Shown here piece after piece: positions 34,565-46,080 of a stretch of 64,000 nucleotides of DNA; within the stretch, counting starts at the first letter, position 1, and each line of letters starts with the position of its first letter. A model generated the notes under the pieces. That model was not told where the DNA came from and ran no database searches. It saw only the letters and a program-made list of their open reading frames with translations. The translations under genes were made by a program, and so were the position numbers. Where the stretch lies: contig CM070623.1 in assembly GCA_036346255.1 (NCBI GenBank), positions 24,186,875 to 24,250,874 on the forward strand, read 5' to 3'. Source of the stretch: Ampelocalamus luodianensis. Taxonomy: Eukaryota; Streptophyta; Magnoliopsida; Poales; Poaceae.

Positions 34565-37284
34565 TGTCAAAACTCGGGATTAACATCCCAGATCCTCTGT
34601 GCATTTCTGAACTAGTCCCATGATCAGTAGCTAGTTCACACAGTAAAAAAATATGATAATAAATTCATATCACGACTTTATTAGAAAAGAGGCTTACAGC
34701 CAACAATAAAGAACACAGCGGAAGACGAAGATATAGTAGGAGAGTCCAGCACCGCCACAGTGCAATCGATCGTAGCGCCTAGTCGCCGAGATCCACACGG
34801 TAGCAAAGTCCTTCTCCTCTGAAATTTGTTTGCATAAAGCAAGTATGAGCACAACTACCGTGCTCGCAAGTTACACCCGTCAAATAACAGAATGACATGC
34901 ATACATGGATGTAACAAAGGATGGCTTATAGGGTTATTTGTGTAAAGCAGCATTTTCTTTAAATACTTGTACTAAGTTCCAAAGCAGGTATTTTATAACT
35001 ACAAATCATTTTATAAATTCTCAATTTTATAGTCAGATAACATTCACACATCAATGGTGAAGGATACCCTCCTATCATATGGCTTTCTGCCCAATTCCCA
35101 TTTGGATAAACCAGTTTTGAAGAAGTCTTTTTCAAAGAAAACCAAAGTCTAACTTTGAGTGGCTTTGCCAGCATGTCCATGACCGTGGACACGGCTATTC
35201 GAATAGTTTTACACTCTGCAGAGGTTGTACAACTTTACTCACAAGAGATAATCAACTTTTAATGTCCGTCTGACACACTTCCGAAGGTGTGCGACTAAGT
35301 GATTATCACGAGTCCTTTACAATATTCTATCTTAATGTATTTATGCCCGCTAAGGTTTCGCTACCATTGGACTAACCATCCTCCGAGAGAGGTGGGACTA
35401 CTTTCTGTCCGACACCCACACCAACAATATAGCACAAATGACACTAAGACATCATAAATTATTTAGCCAAGTCCTGTCCCACACCGCACTTGTGGTAGTA
35501 CTGCATAAGGCGTAGCAAGATGCGCTCAAGATCGGTCCTAATCGACTTGGGCGCTTTCCAAATAAAACCCTAGGCTTTAACCCTAACCAGATTAAGCCCG
35601 TACATAAACCTGCACCCACCAATCATCCATTTCGCCCAAGTCCAAATCCATTTTCATTTTTATTTTCCAAGTAAAAGCGTTTTATAAACCTTCTATGGTA
35701 AAACAATACCATAGACCCAATTTAAATCAAATTTGGAAGATTTGGCTAAAATTCCCCAAATACAAGATTTGATCTAAGCATTGATTAAGCATATGATTAA
35801 TTTTAGTACCATTTCCGCTAATGGTGACAAAGTATTTATGTTCAACATTCAAATTGGTCATACAAAGAAAATTAGAATAACTAGGCAATTTAAAACAGGG
35901 AATTAAAATAATTGTATAAACATATGCATGCAGTATTAATTTAAAGCATAATATAAATAATTTGAAATAATTGGATCAATATGATCAAGGGTATAACTTG
36001 CCTTGCTTACGGTGATGTTGTTTTCCTTAATGCATCAACTGCATCGAGGTGATGTTGTTTTCCAATGTGTCACCTAGTACTCATAAGTACTTTCTTCGGG
36101 AAGTCCACGTGTACAATCATGATGATCATACAGTCAAAATCAATCCTCTTACGAGCTCTTCAAACGGCGTCGAAATCTGACTCTCCGAAGTCGTCGAAAT
36201 CTAATCGCGAAATAAGCCAAATTCAAATAACAATTCAAATGAACTCCAAATCAAATAATTTTAGTTTGGTTAGCTAGATCTTGAATTTAGACAAATTCAG
36301 AAATTTGAATGGGCTCAATCGGAGTTCGGATGCAAAAGATATCGGCTTTGGAAGATTGAAATTACATGAAATGATAGATTTGGGGTTTAAAGGAATTACT
36401 GGTCAAATGAACCCAAAATTAAATAATTTTGGTTTAGATGGCTAGATCTTGATTTTATAAGAATTTAGGAATTTGAATCGACGAAATCGAGTTTGTATGA
36501 GGGAGAACGAACCCCGGGAAGTTCTAAATCTAAATAAACCCTAAAATCAGATTTTATTGATTTTATTGATTTAGTTTTCCAAAGGAAATTCTAGTTATTG
36601 CGCAAGGTGACGTCAGCGAGGGAATTTCTTTTTGCCGGCCGAATTATTTTCCTAAAGAAAAATATTACTCTGCATCTAACATGTGGGCCCACGGTCAATG
36701 GACCCGGTCCACGGTGCAGTCAACGTCCATGGTGGACGCGGTCTACCAAACAGTGCACGGGGTTGATGCGCTGGCGCTGATGCTGAGGTGGCTACCGCGT
36801 TGGCAGCCACGTCACTGCCACATCGGCGGGGGTGCTGAGATGGCGCACACGTGGCGGCGCCACGTCAACGAGGCCGGCGGCGTCCTCGGCCGTGAGCTCG
36901 CCGGCGAACGGCGGCACGACGGTGGGAGTGAATGATACCAGCAGAGAGAGGGGGCAACAAGGAGTGCGGTGCTCATCAAAACGACGGCGGAACGCGGGGT
37001 TTTGACCGCCGGCGGCGAGGTTTGGCGGTGGTGAAGTTTGGCTTCCGATGAAACTGGGACTCTAGGGGTCTTCGGGCTGAGAGAGAGAGCGCACGGGGAC
37101 GACAAGGTCGCGGCGATGCCGGTGGTGGGGACAACGGGACCAGAGGGGGCTTGATGTCACCGGAATCAAAGGAGCAAGAGCTCGCGGCCGGCGGCGGGGA
37201 AATGTGAAATCCGGCCAAAAGAGAGCGAGGGAGGAGGAGTGCGTGGTGGAAGTGGATTGAGGAGAAAGAGGCGCACCCGGTGCT

Positions 37285-37294
37285 CTATTTATAG
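37285..37294 (-). promoter_or_regulatory. TATA box of family D LTR
   Basis: CTATTTATAG in plus reads CTATAAATAG on the minus strand, within a GC-rich context (CCCCTATAAATAGAGC). This is a good plant TATA consensus, about 0.86 kb from the LTR 5' end after removing the insertion. Confidence 0.65.
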
Positions 37295-38561
37295 GGGCCA
37301 GAGGAGACCGGAGATGGGAGATCGGGCGTGGAGGTCGCGGCGGCGATTTTTGGGTCCCGGCGATTGCGCGCGAAACAGAGGGGGAAAATGGCCGGAGATG
37401 GGGCGGCGTGATGAGGGGAAGTTAATGCGTGCATCCCAGCGTGGAAACGAGGCATAAATCGCGGCAGAGAAGAGCTCCTCGCGGGCTGTAACATCCCAAT
37501 TTTGGGACTTGTGTTTCAAATGTAAGAAAATGAGTAGAAATTAAAACTTTTTTTACATCATGTATTTCCTGTATGCTTTGAATAATTCTTGTCCAAGAAG
37601 TTATGGAAATGCAAAGTCACAAGTCTTTTGATCCAAAACCTTGTCTTCCAAAAACATTCATCTCAAATCTTGTGATCATCATTGGGAAATATTTTTCCTA
37701 AGTTCTTGTGATGGTATGTGACCCCTCTGAAAAATTTTACAATTTTTAGAAATTGTTTGAATATTTTTAGGAGGCAGTCAAACCTGTTTGACTTCTAGTC
37801 AAACTTTAAACCAGAGCCTTGCATGATTTTTGGAGAATAATGCGTAGCATAAAAATCTCTGAAAATTTTACACAAGCTTAATATCTGAGTTAGCAAGCTC
37901 CAGTAAAAATTTCATAAATTTTGGAGTCGTTTTGCTATCTCAAATAAATCTTCAAAGTCCCAGTTCTATTTAAAACTCAAAACCTAGTTTCACTGTGCGT
38001 GGGGTGCGGGTTAGACTCGGGCTCGAGCCATGTGTCTCAGTCCAACCAACTAACCGCACCGAGCCTCTCTTTAAACGCGGCGCCCATTCTCAACCGTTGA
38101 TCCTTATCGCACGCCCACCTTCGCGCGTATATCTGCATCATCCGCTGCTTGTTCGACCTCAACCGTTGATCCCCATCCAACCGCCCGCATTCACCGAGAC
38201 ATTCGGACCTTCCGCTGTATTGTTTTAATCTAAGCCGTATGCTTAATCCAAGGGCTCCCGATCTATTCTCTACTTTCAAATCTCGTGCGTGGCGTTGTCA
38301 GCCGTCCGATTAGAATCCGAGGGTCCAAAATCGCCCGAGTGAATTTCGTGCCTTCTTCCTCCTCTGGTTCGTGTGTGAATAGTACCGTGGGCATGGGGGT
38401 GTCATTTCATGCTCCCTACGGCCGCCCTAGTCGACATTAAGAGTTGTGGGAGAGGTGTTCGGCCGAGCCATACCCTATATTGTCGGGCCACCCTTTTGCT
38501 TTCTCAGTGGTTCGGTGCTTTGTGCATTTGTCTCCTGAAAAGAACTTTTGCTAAACCCTAG

Positions 38562-39596
38562 TGATACGGGGGAGGCCCGATCTTCTCAGTGAGGAACCGT
38601 GGATAGTTGATGCGAAGTAGACGATATCGCTAGCTGAACACTCGCGCCAATGCACGAACCCTCAACTCTTCGGAATACGCCCAATACACATCGAGTAGTT
38701 GTTCGTCGCGAGACCACGAACGATTTAACGCCAAGTCCCCAATTCCTAATGGAACGACGGCTTGACCTTAGATTGCGAACAAAACAATGGATCGCCTAAT
38801 TCTCTCAAAGTCCTCGCATGAACTCGTGTCGAAAGAACAAGCAATAGCTATGTTTCAATCTTATGCATAAACTGGTCTAATGGATACAAAGGAGGGGCAA
38901 GGGTACTTAAGGCGCTCTCCACGACTCACGCACGGCCTAGGGTCGCACACACGCCTAATCAAACTCTAATTCGCTAAGACCCAAAAACACACAAAAAGGA
39001 AAACCTAACTTAAATCTGTCACATTGTTTCGGCCATAGCGCGCGACTGTACATCTTATGAAGTTTGGGTCATACCCATTGTGTGGGACTTGAATAATCTT
39101 TCAAACAAGTCCAAGAACACCCCAATCGACTCATATGCAAAAGTTATGGTTTTTTATTACAGCCCTGTTGGGCTGTCCCAACCGAATCCGAATTGAATTT
39201 CGAGTTGATTCCGAGATGAATTTCGGTTGGGCTTGTGGAGGATCCGAATTGGGCTTGAATTCTGGGCCTTTCTCCTCTTGGTTGACCCACGTGAGCTTCT
39301 CCTCCATTGCTTTGGCTCCGCCTCCTCTCCTCCTCTCGGTTCCAAAGGCTTCACAATGTTCAAACTCGAGAATGTACAAAACATTTGCATGAGGTAGTAC
39401 CCACCTCATCAATGAAAATAGAAGATTCATTAAGAAACAGAAGCACTGTTGATTTAGAAGTTTAGCTCTTGCTCTAGTCGTGGACCAACATGCACTTCGC
39501 ACTTGTATTATTTGTAGCTTCACTTATGGCGCCCATCTCAGATGTGCGTGACCACCAATAGGGAAAGATGTATCGTTGTTAGGGATGCCCTCATCA
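38562..39596 (-). repeat. 3' LTR of family C element
   Basis: Minus-strand TGATGAGGGCATCC...CCCGTATCA. It encodes a remnant of TTRARAKLLNQQ near 39460, homologous to the open frame in the solo LTR at 24732. Several CAG/CTG sites read CG here (for example aactCGtgtcg near 38821 against aactCTGgtgtcg at 45291). Confidence 0.88.
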
Positions 39597-39607
39597 TCCT
39601 CCCCTCT
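39597..39607 (-). other. Polypurine tract of family C element
   Basis: Minus-strand AGAGGGGAGGA directly before the 3' LTR start at 39596. Confidence 0.8.
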
Positions 39608-39639
39608 GAAAAGGCGCCGCCCTCGACGCGATAGTCACC

Positions 39640-40580
39640 GCCAAAGAAAGGTGATAAATCAGCGACATTGAACGAGAGCTCACACCATAGTCATCGCGAA
39701 AGCTCTATCTTGTAGGCATTGTCGTTGATCTTCGCAAGCACCTTGAAAGGTCCATCACCTCGCGGCAGCAATTTGGACTTATGATGTTCGGAAAATGATC
39801 CTTGCAATAGTGTACCCAAACCAAATCACCGGTTGAAAATCATCTTCTTCCTCTTCTTGTTCGCCTCTCAAAGATAGGACTTGACCTTGCGCTCTATCTC
39901 TTCTTTTGTTTTTAGATGCAAATTCTTCACATATTCAGCTCGCTTGACGCCCATATGAACACGGTGCCGACTTGAAGTGGTAGCATATCAAGCGGCGTAA
40001 AGGGTTTGAAGCCATACACCACCTCGTAGGACACAATCACAGAGTGGAGTGCACGACCGATTATAAGCTTAATTCCACTTGCGGCAAACAATCCCCACTC
40101 GCGTAGGTTCTTCTTGATCATAGTCCGAGTAGCATCGAAGTGTGCGGTTCACCACCTCCGCTTGACCATCAGCTTGGGGATGACAAGTTGTGCCAATAAC
40201 AACTTCGCCCCCGCTTACTCCCAAAGCGCCTTCCGTATAGCTCATGAACATCACGTCACGATCTCGACACAATAGTGCGTGGCACACCATGTAGCCTCAC
40301 AATCTCCTAAAAACAAGTTAGCAATATGCGACGATCGCCGCTCTTGTGGTACTGAATAAAGTGTGCCATCTTCAAAAACGATCCACAACGACAAAAACAG
40401 ACTCGCTCCCTCTTAGTCCTAGGCAATCCTAAAACAAAATCCATACTAATATCCTCCCATGGTGCATTGGGAAATGTAGAGGGGTATACAAACCGTGTGG
40501 ATTCAACTTCGATTTCTCTTTGTGGCAAGTAATGCATCATGCACATACCTCTCCACATCTCACCTCATCTTAGGCCAATA
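39640..40580 (-). pseudogene. Integrase region of family C pol
   Basis: Recognisable in broken frames: APWEDISMDFVLGLPRTKR near 40460 (first catalytic Asp region), HPQADGQAEVVNRTL near 40160 (catalytic Glu region), VVYGFKPFTPLDMLPL near 39990, and a GDGPFKVLAKINDNAYK-like stretch near 39720-39780. These are the order and wording of plant gypsy integrases, which insert element cDNA into the genome. Multiple one-base shifts prevent a continuous frame; part of these may be assembly error. Confidence 0.75.
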
Positions 40581-40879
40581 AAAGTGATCGTCAAAGATAG
40601 ACAACGCCTTCTCACGCCCAAATGTCCCATCAATCCACCCGCATGTGATTCCCGCAGAATAACAAACGCACGGAGGATTCTCGAACGATAATTTGTTAGT
40701 GCGAAACAAAAACCCATCATGGATGTGAAATTTATCCCAGCCTTTTCCTCTTTACAATGTGCGTAAGGAACGGAAAATCATGGTCATGAGCATATAAATC
40801 ACGCAAACTCTCTAAACCAGAACTTGCACTCCTAATTGAGTTAAAAGCACACTTTTCCTAGAAAGAGCATCATCTACCA

Positions 40880-42060
40880 TATTTTCCTTTCCTTCTTGTA
40901 TTTCACAATGTAAGGAAACGACTCAATGAATTCGACCCATTTGGCATGTCTACTGTTCAGATTTGCTTGGCCTTTTAAATACTTCAATGCCTCATGATCG
41001 TAATGAATAATAAACTCTTTAGGTCATAAATAGTGTTGCCAAGTTTCTAACGCACGCACTAACGCATAAAGCTCTTTGTCATAGACCTGATAATTCAATT
41101 GAGCACCATTCAGCTTCTAACTAAAATAAGCTACCGGTCTACCTCTTGCATTAAAACACCGCCAATAGCCAATCCACTAGCATCACACTCAATTTCAAAA
41201 ATTTAGTGCAATCGTAAAACAAGCAACGGTGCTTCACCAAGCGCTTAAGTTCAAGAAAAGCATTGTCTTGCGCTACCCCACACAAATTCAACACCCTTTT
41301 AGTAAGTTCATTCAAAGGGGAAGCGACTGTGCTAAAATCCTTCACAAAGCGCCGATAAAACCAACGAGACCATGAAAGCTTCTAATCGACTTACATTCAC
41401 GTGAGTTGGCCAATTTAATCGCTTCAATTTTAGACTCATCTACTTCAACTCCTCAGGCGTAAACAACAAAGCCCAAAAAGATAACACTGTCTTTGCAAAA
41501 GTGCACTTCTCTAAGTTCCCAAATAACCTAGCCTCACGCAAAACTTGCGTAACTTGTCTAAGATGGTCTATGTGTTCGATTCAGCATGATCAGAATCGTA
41601 ATATCATCAAAGTACACAACCACAAATTTACCAATCAAATGCCTTAAAACATGATTCATTAAGCGATGAAAGTACTAGGTGCATTAGTTAAACCGTAAGG
41701 CATGACTAACCACTCATACAACCCAAATTTTGTTTTAAATGCTGTTTCCACTCATCCCCTTCATGCATCTTAATTTGATGGTAACCATCACAAATCTATC
41801 TTAGAGAAATAATAAAGACCACTCAATTCGTCAGCATATCATCTAAGCGAGGTATAGGATGACGATATCGATTGTGATATTATTAATCGCTCGACAATCT
41901 ACGCACATACGCCATGAACCATCTTTCTTAGGAACTAAAATAACAGAACAACACAAGGGCTTAAGCTTTCACATACATACCCTTTGGAGAGAAGCTCTTG
42001 TACTTGTTTCAATTTCCTTTGTTTCCTGGGATTGGTGCGGACGGTGGTCGATCTGGCAAA
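40880..42060 (-). pseudogene. Reverse transcriptase and RNase H region of family C pol
   Basis: The RT active-site motif YFDDI is encoded at 41600-41614, within VVVYFDDITIL. Upstream are HKIDLI and PYQSQETKEI (near 42030-42090). Downstream are KDFSTVASPLNELTK (near 41300) and the RNase H start ECDASGLAIGGVLMQE (near 41185). This is the plant gypsy order. Stops and frameshifts break it throughout. Confidence 0.78.
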
Positions 42061-42089
42061 GAACGCCCCGAATCAAGTCGATCTTATGT

Positions 42090-42908
42090 TCTATCCCACG
42101 GATTGGTGGTAGCCCACCGGTACTCTACTGAAAGACGTCGTCAAGTCCCGCAAACACAAGCAACACCACTAGGAAGAGAAGCACCACTAGGAAGAGAAGA
42201 CAAGTCGTTAGTCAAAAGCAAGGCGTCTTTGTACAACAGTACAAAGTGCACCAAATTGGGATCTTCGCTGAATTCTCTCACCTCTGATTTGGTGGCCAAC
42301 ATCACTAAATTCTTCTCTCGCTCTTTGGTAGTCTCAACGTGCATCTCAATTTTCTGCATTGAAGAATTCACAATCTGTTGTGGTGTAAGCGGCTTCAAGA
42401 TGATATCCATATTGTTCCATCGAAATGTGTAGCAATTTGTACGCCCATCGTGAACAGCAGAACGGTCATATTGCCATGGTCGTCCCAAGAGCAAGTGACA
42501 CACCGTCATAGGCACTACATCGCAGTCACGTTGTCGTGTACTTCCCAATAGAAAACGCCACACGCACCATATAGTTCACCTTCACTTCCTCTTTGTCGCC
42601 AACCATTGCACATGATAAGGATGTGGATGCGCAAGTACTTCAAACCCAACTTATAACACATATCCCATCGCCAAATTGTGACAACTCCCACCATTAATAA
42701 TCACTTTGCACACCTTACCCTTATCAAGTTTTACCCAAGTCTGAAATAAATTGCACCGCCGCTCGAGTGACGGTGATGGCATCACACTAAGCACCTTGGG
42801 TGCAAACAATAGAATACCGCCAAGATTAGGGAACTCGTGATCGCACTCACATTGCTCTATGTCATCGGCAGTGCAAGACCGTCCGGCATCAAAGCGACTC
42901 ATCATCAC
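42090..42908 (-). pseudogene. Aspartic protease region of family C
   Basis: The protease core reads KVIINGGSCHNLA (42660-42705), where most relatives have IDGGSC, so the catalytic Asp is Asn (at 42696-42698). It is followed in 42141-42563 by DCDVVPMTVCHLLLGRPWQYDR and later PLTPQQIVNSS, the linker between protease and RT in this kind of gypsy polyprotein. GAT to AAT is the change expected from methyl-C deamination on the other strand. Protease activity is unlikely as written. Confidence 0.75.
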
Positions 42909-43638
42909 TAGTCAAACATAACCACCATCTTCGTGATAAGCATAGTTCGACATTTGGGCGCCCTCCAAAATGGCCAACACCTTGCACTTGTGGCAATGAT
43001 GTCACGTGAACGCCCCGTTGACCCCATAGACGCAGGTCGCACTAGCGCTGAGCCGCAGTCGACGCACCAGCTGATGGTGTATCTCCACTTCTTACTTACG
43101 GAACTACGCATTGCCGAATTGCTTCCTACGAGGAGTGCTCCTGCTTGGTCGCTATTATTATATGGCTGTCCCGATCGGTCAAGAACGTGAACGAGCAAAT
43201 AATCGCGCGCTTCAATCACTTGTCGCTCGGCCGCGTGCTTGGTGCAAAGAACTCAATCATATCATTATAGGGATGGTGATTGACAATGCGCTGCGCTTTG
43301 CGTGGCGCGCCGCCTCACCCACACGAATAGCACGCCCTCCTGGCCTCATTGTGCAAAACGGCCGGGCGTGCACACTTGTGTCATCAGCTTGCGCAGCTTC
43401 ACGCAGATTGTGTTGTGCGAACATGGCGCGTAGCTCTGTGAAGTTATTGTTGATGGTCGACATAATTGTGTGACCTCCTCCCGAGAGTGTTCAACCACCA
43501 ACTTCCCGAGCTCATCGCGCACGCCATTGTCACCATCATGAAGATGTTTTGTAGCATCTCGCGCAACCGAAAGTGTACTGGCCCACGTGAACGGCGCCCG
43601 ATTAGGTGGATCCTCCTCGTGACCTGACATGGCAACAA
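42909..43638 (-). pseudogene. Truncated gag of family C
   Basis: Starts near 43630 with MSGHEEDPPNRAPFTWAST, continues in another frame as STINNNFTELRAMFAQHNL, and ends with a knuckle remnant around 42940-42990 (CHKC, VGHF). Only about 0.7 kb separates start and knuckle, too short to hold a full capsid domain, so gag has lost its centre. The element could not form particles alone. Confidence 0.6.
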
Positions 43639-45021
43639 CTCACAAACAATAAACGAGGTTATATCTCGTTAGTAAAACAAAAGCCTCTCTACTACGCCTC
43701 AACTCACTATCCTAAAACAAGGCAAGCTTACTGCTCCAAAGTGAATCAAGGACGGTAAATCGACAGCCAGACAAATGAACGACCTTAACCCAGAATGTAT
43801 GAGCGTAACCAAGAGCAAGGGAGTACACAAACGGGTGTAGGTGGAGCTTGATAGGTATGTGTATATCCTATGCAACTGATATTCAAGGTATTGTAAAGCT
43901 AAGTAATGATCCAAGCTAGAGTATTTTGCCTATGTGCTGATCCAAAAGGTTTAAGCGAAGTGTATGAACGCACACGCAAAGATAAATGAGACTTAATGCA
44001 AACAAAGGAACGAGCTCAAATGGAAATAGAGATAAAACAAGCTCGCTTTGCACCAAGTACAAGGATAGACGCTAGCCAATTGCAACAAAATATACTAGGG
44101 CGCAAGATTGCTCAAAGAAAATTGAAAACACAAGTCAAACTATGACCCAGATCAGTAGCAGCCAAATTAGGCGCGATCAACTCGAAAAGGATGGCGCTTC
44201 ACGGGAACCTTAGAATCACTTGTAGAGGGGCTCACAATTTTGAGCGAATTCGAGAAACTTGAATTTTTCTCGTTTGCAGCCCGCTTTGAGGCTCTAAACG
44301 ACCTTTTTGGGGTCCAAGTTGTCGCTGCAGTTCGATGGCTTACGCGGATCTAAAATCCCTGCACTTCTTCTTTTTGGCTCTATTTTCCGCTTCCTTTCCA
44401 ACTGATCAAGAAACGCCCAATCGGAGGTCGATGCAAAAGTTAGGTTTTTAATTTTTCTTTTATGCCGCGCTCTTTCTATATGCGCTGCCATTTGCTCTTC
44501 TTCTCTCTTCTTTCAATGGTCGAATGTATTTTGTGCTACTCGTGTTTGCGTAATGTCCATAATTCAAAAAGTGTAAACAAAGTTCAATGAGCAGCCCAAA
44601 GCAATATCAATAGCTAGTCTCAAGATGAAAGGATATATAAAAGATACCAAATGTGGTTCACCTCGGTGATGATGTCGTGGTCAAACACAAGATGGAGCAA
44701 TTGGACTCGGATTGTGTTTCAGCTAGAGGTTGATACTGACGCAAGTCCCACCAAGGAGTTCTGATAAGGAAACAACACCGCTTTGATTACAGCTTTTGGG
44801 TGCTAATTGAGGAGTTCAATCAGCAATTTTCGACAAAGATTAAGCTAGGCAATGGAAACACAAGGATCAAAGACTAAAACAAAACTCTAATGGATGAAAA
44901 CTTAACTAAAGGCACAAGAAATAACAGATTAAACTACGGTTTGGTATTGCAATTTTCGGCTTATTGGACGATAGGAAAGAAAATGAATCTAACTACTGTA
45001 AAGAAGTTCTCACCGAGTAAA
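43639..45021 (-). other. Untranslated leader between primer site and gag, family C
   Basis: 1.4 kb without consistent coding sequence on either strand. It is expected as a long 5' leader. I see no RNA gene or repeat in it. Confidence 0.5.
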
Positions 45022-45039
45022 CCTAGAATCGATACCACA
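45022..45039 (-). other. Primer-binding site of family C
   Basis: Minus strand directly after the 5' LTR reads TGTGGTATCGATTCTAGG. TGGTATC matches the start of the initiator Met tRNA site, but the rest is altered, so assignment is tentative. Confidence 0.5.
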
Positions 45040-46080
45040 TGATACGGGAGGCCCGATCTTCTCGATGAGGAACCGTGGATAGTTGTTGCGAAGTAGACGA
45101 TGTCGCTAGTGAACACTCGCCAATGCACGAACCTCAACTCTTCGAATACGCCAATACACACCGAGTAGTTGTTCGTCGCGAGACCACGAACCATTTAACG
45201 CCAAGTCCCCAATTCCTAATGGAACGCGGCTTGACCTAGATTGCGTAACAAAACAATGGATCGCCTAGTCCTCTCTCAAAGTCCTCGCATGAACTCTGGT
45301 GTCGAAAGAACAAGCAATAGCTATGTTTCAATCTTATGCATAAACTGGTCTAATGGATACAAAGGAGGGGCAAGGGTACTTAAGGTGCCCTCCACGACTC
45401 ACGCACGGCCTAGGGCCGGCTACACACGCCGAATCAAACTCTAATTCGGCTAAGACCCAAAAACACACAAAAAGGAAAACCTAACTTAAATCCGTCACAT
45501 TGTTTCGGTCATGGCGGCGCGACCATACGTCTTCTGAAGTTGGGGCCATACCCATTGTGTGGGACTTGGAATAATCTTTCAAACAAGTCCAAGAACACCC
45601 CAATCGGACTGTATGCAAAAGTTATGGTTTTCTTATTACAGCCCTGTTGGCTGTCCCAACCGAATCCGAATTGAATTCGAGTTGATTCCGAGATGAATTT
45701 CGGTTGGGCTTATGGAGGATCCGAATTGGGCTTGAATTCTTGGGCCTTTCTCCTCTTGGTTGACCCACGTGAGCTTCTCCTCCATTGCTTTGGCTCCGAC
45801 CTCCTCTCCTCCCTCTCGGTTCCAAAGGCTTCACAATGTTCAAACCCGAGAATGTACAAAACATTTGCATGAGGTAGTACCCAATTCTCATCAATGAAAA
45901 TAGAAGATTCATTAAGAAACAAAAGCACCGTTGATTTAGAAGTTTAGCTCTTGCTCTAGTCAGTGGACCAACATGCACTTCTCGCACTTGTATTATTTGT
46001 AGCTTCACTTATGGCGCCCATCTCAAGATGTGCGTGACCACTAATAGGAAAGATGTATCGTTGTTAGGGATGCCTCATCA
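45040..46080 (-). repeat. 5' LTR of family C element
   Basis: Aligns with 38562-39596. It contains HVGPLTRARAKLLNQR near 45955. Differences from the other LTR are largely at CAG/CTG sites (CTCAGTGAGG at 38597 against CTCGATGAGG at 45074). Confidence 0.88.

Larger units (their letters stand above)
38562..46080 (-). mobile_element. Complete but decayed Ty3/gypsy element (family C, chromovirus-like)
   Basis: LTRs at 38562-39596 and 45040-46080 (1,035 and 1,041 bp) begin and end TGAT...ATCA. The TSD CCTAG is perfect at 38557-38561 and 46081-46085. A polypurine tract (39597-39607) and a primer site (45022-45039) are in place. Gene order on the minus strand is gag, protease, RT, RNase H, integrase, the Ty3/gypsy order. 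Frames are broken in many places. The LTR ends and pol running into the LTR recall CRM-type centromeric chromoviruses, but that assignment rests on memory. Confidence 0.9.

Noticed and set aside
36598..37519. GC-rich host exon or gene upstream region
   Set aside because: Codon-like composition is present, but the stretch lies inside the family D LTR as bounded by ACGAC duplications, and no frame stays open with recognisable sequence.
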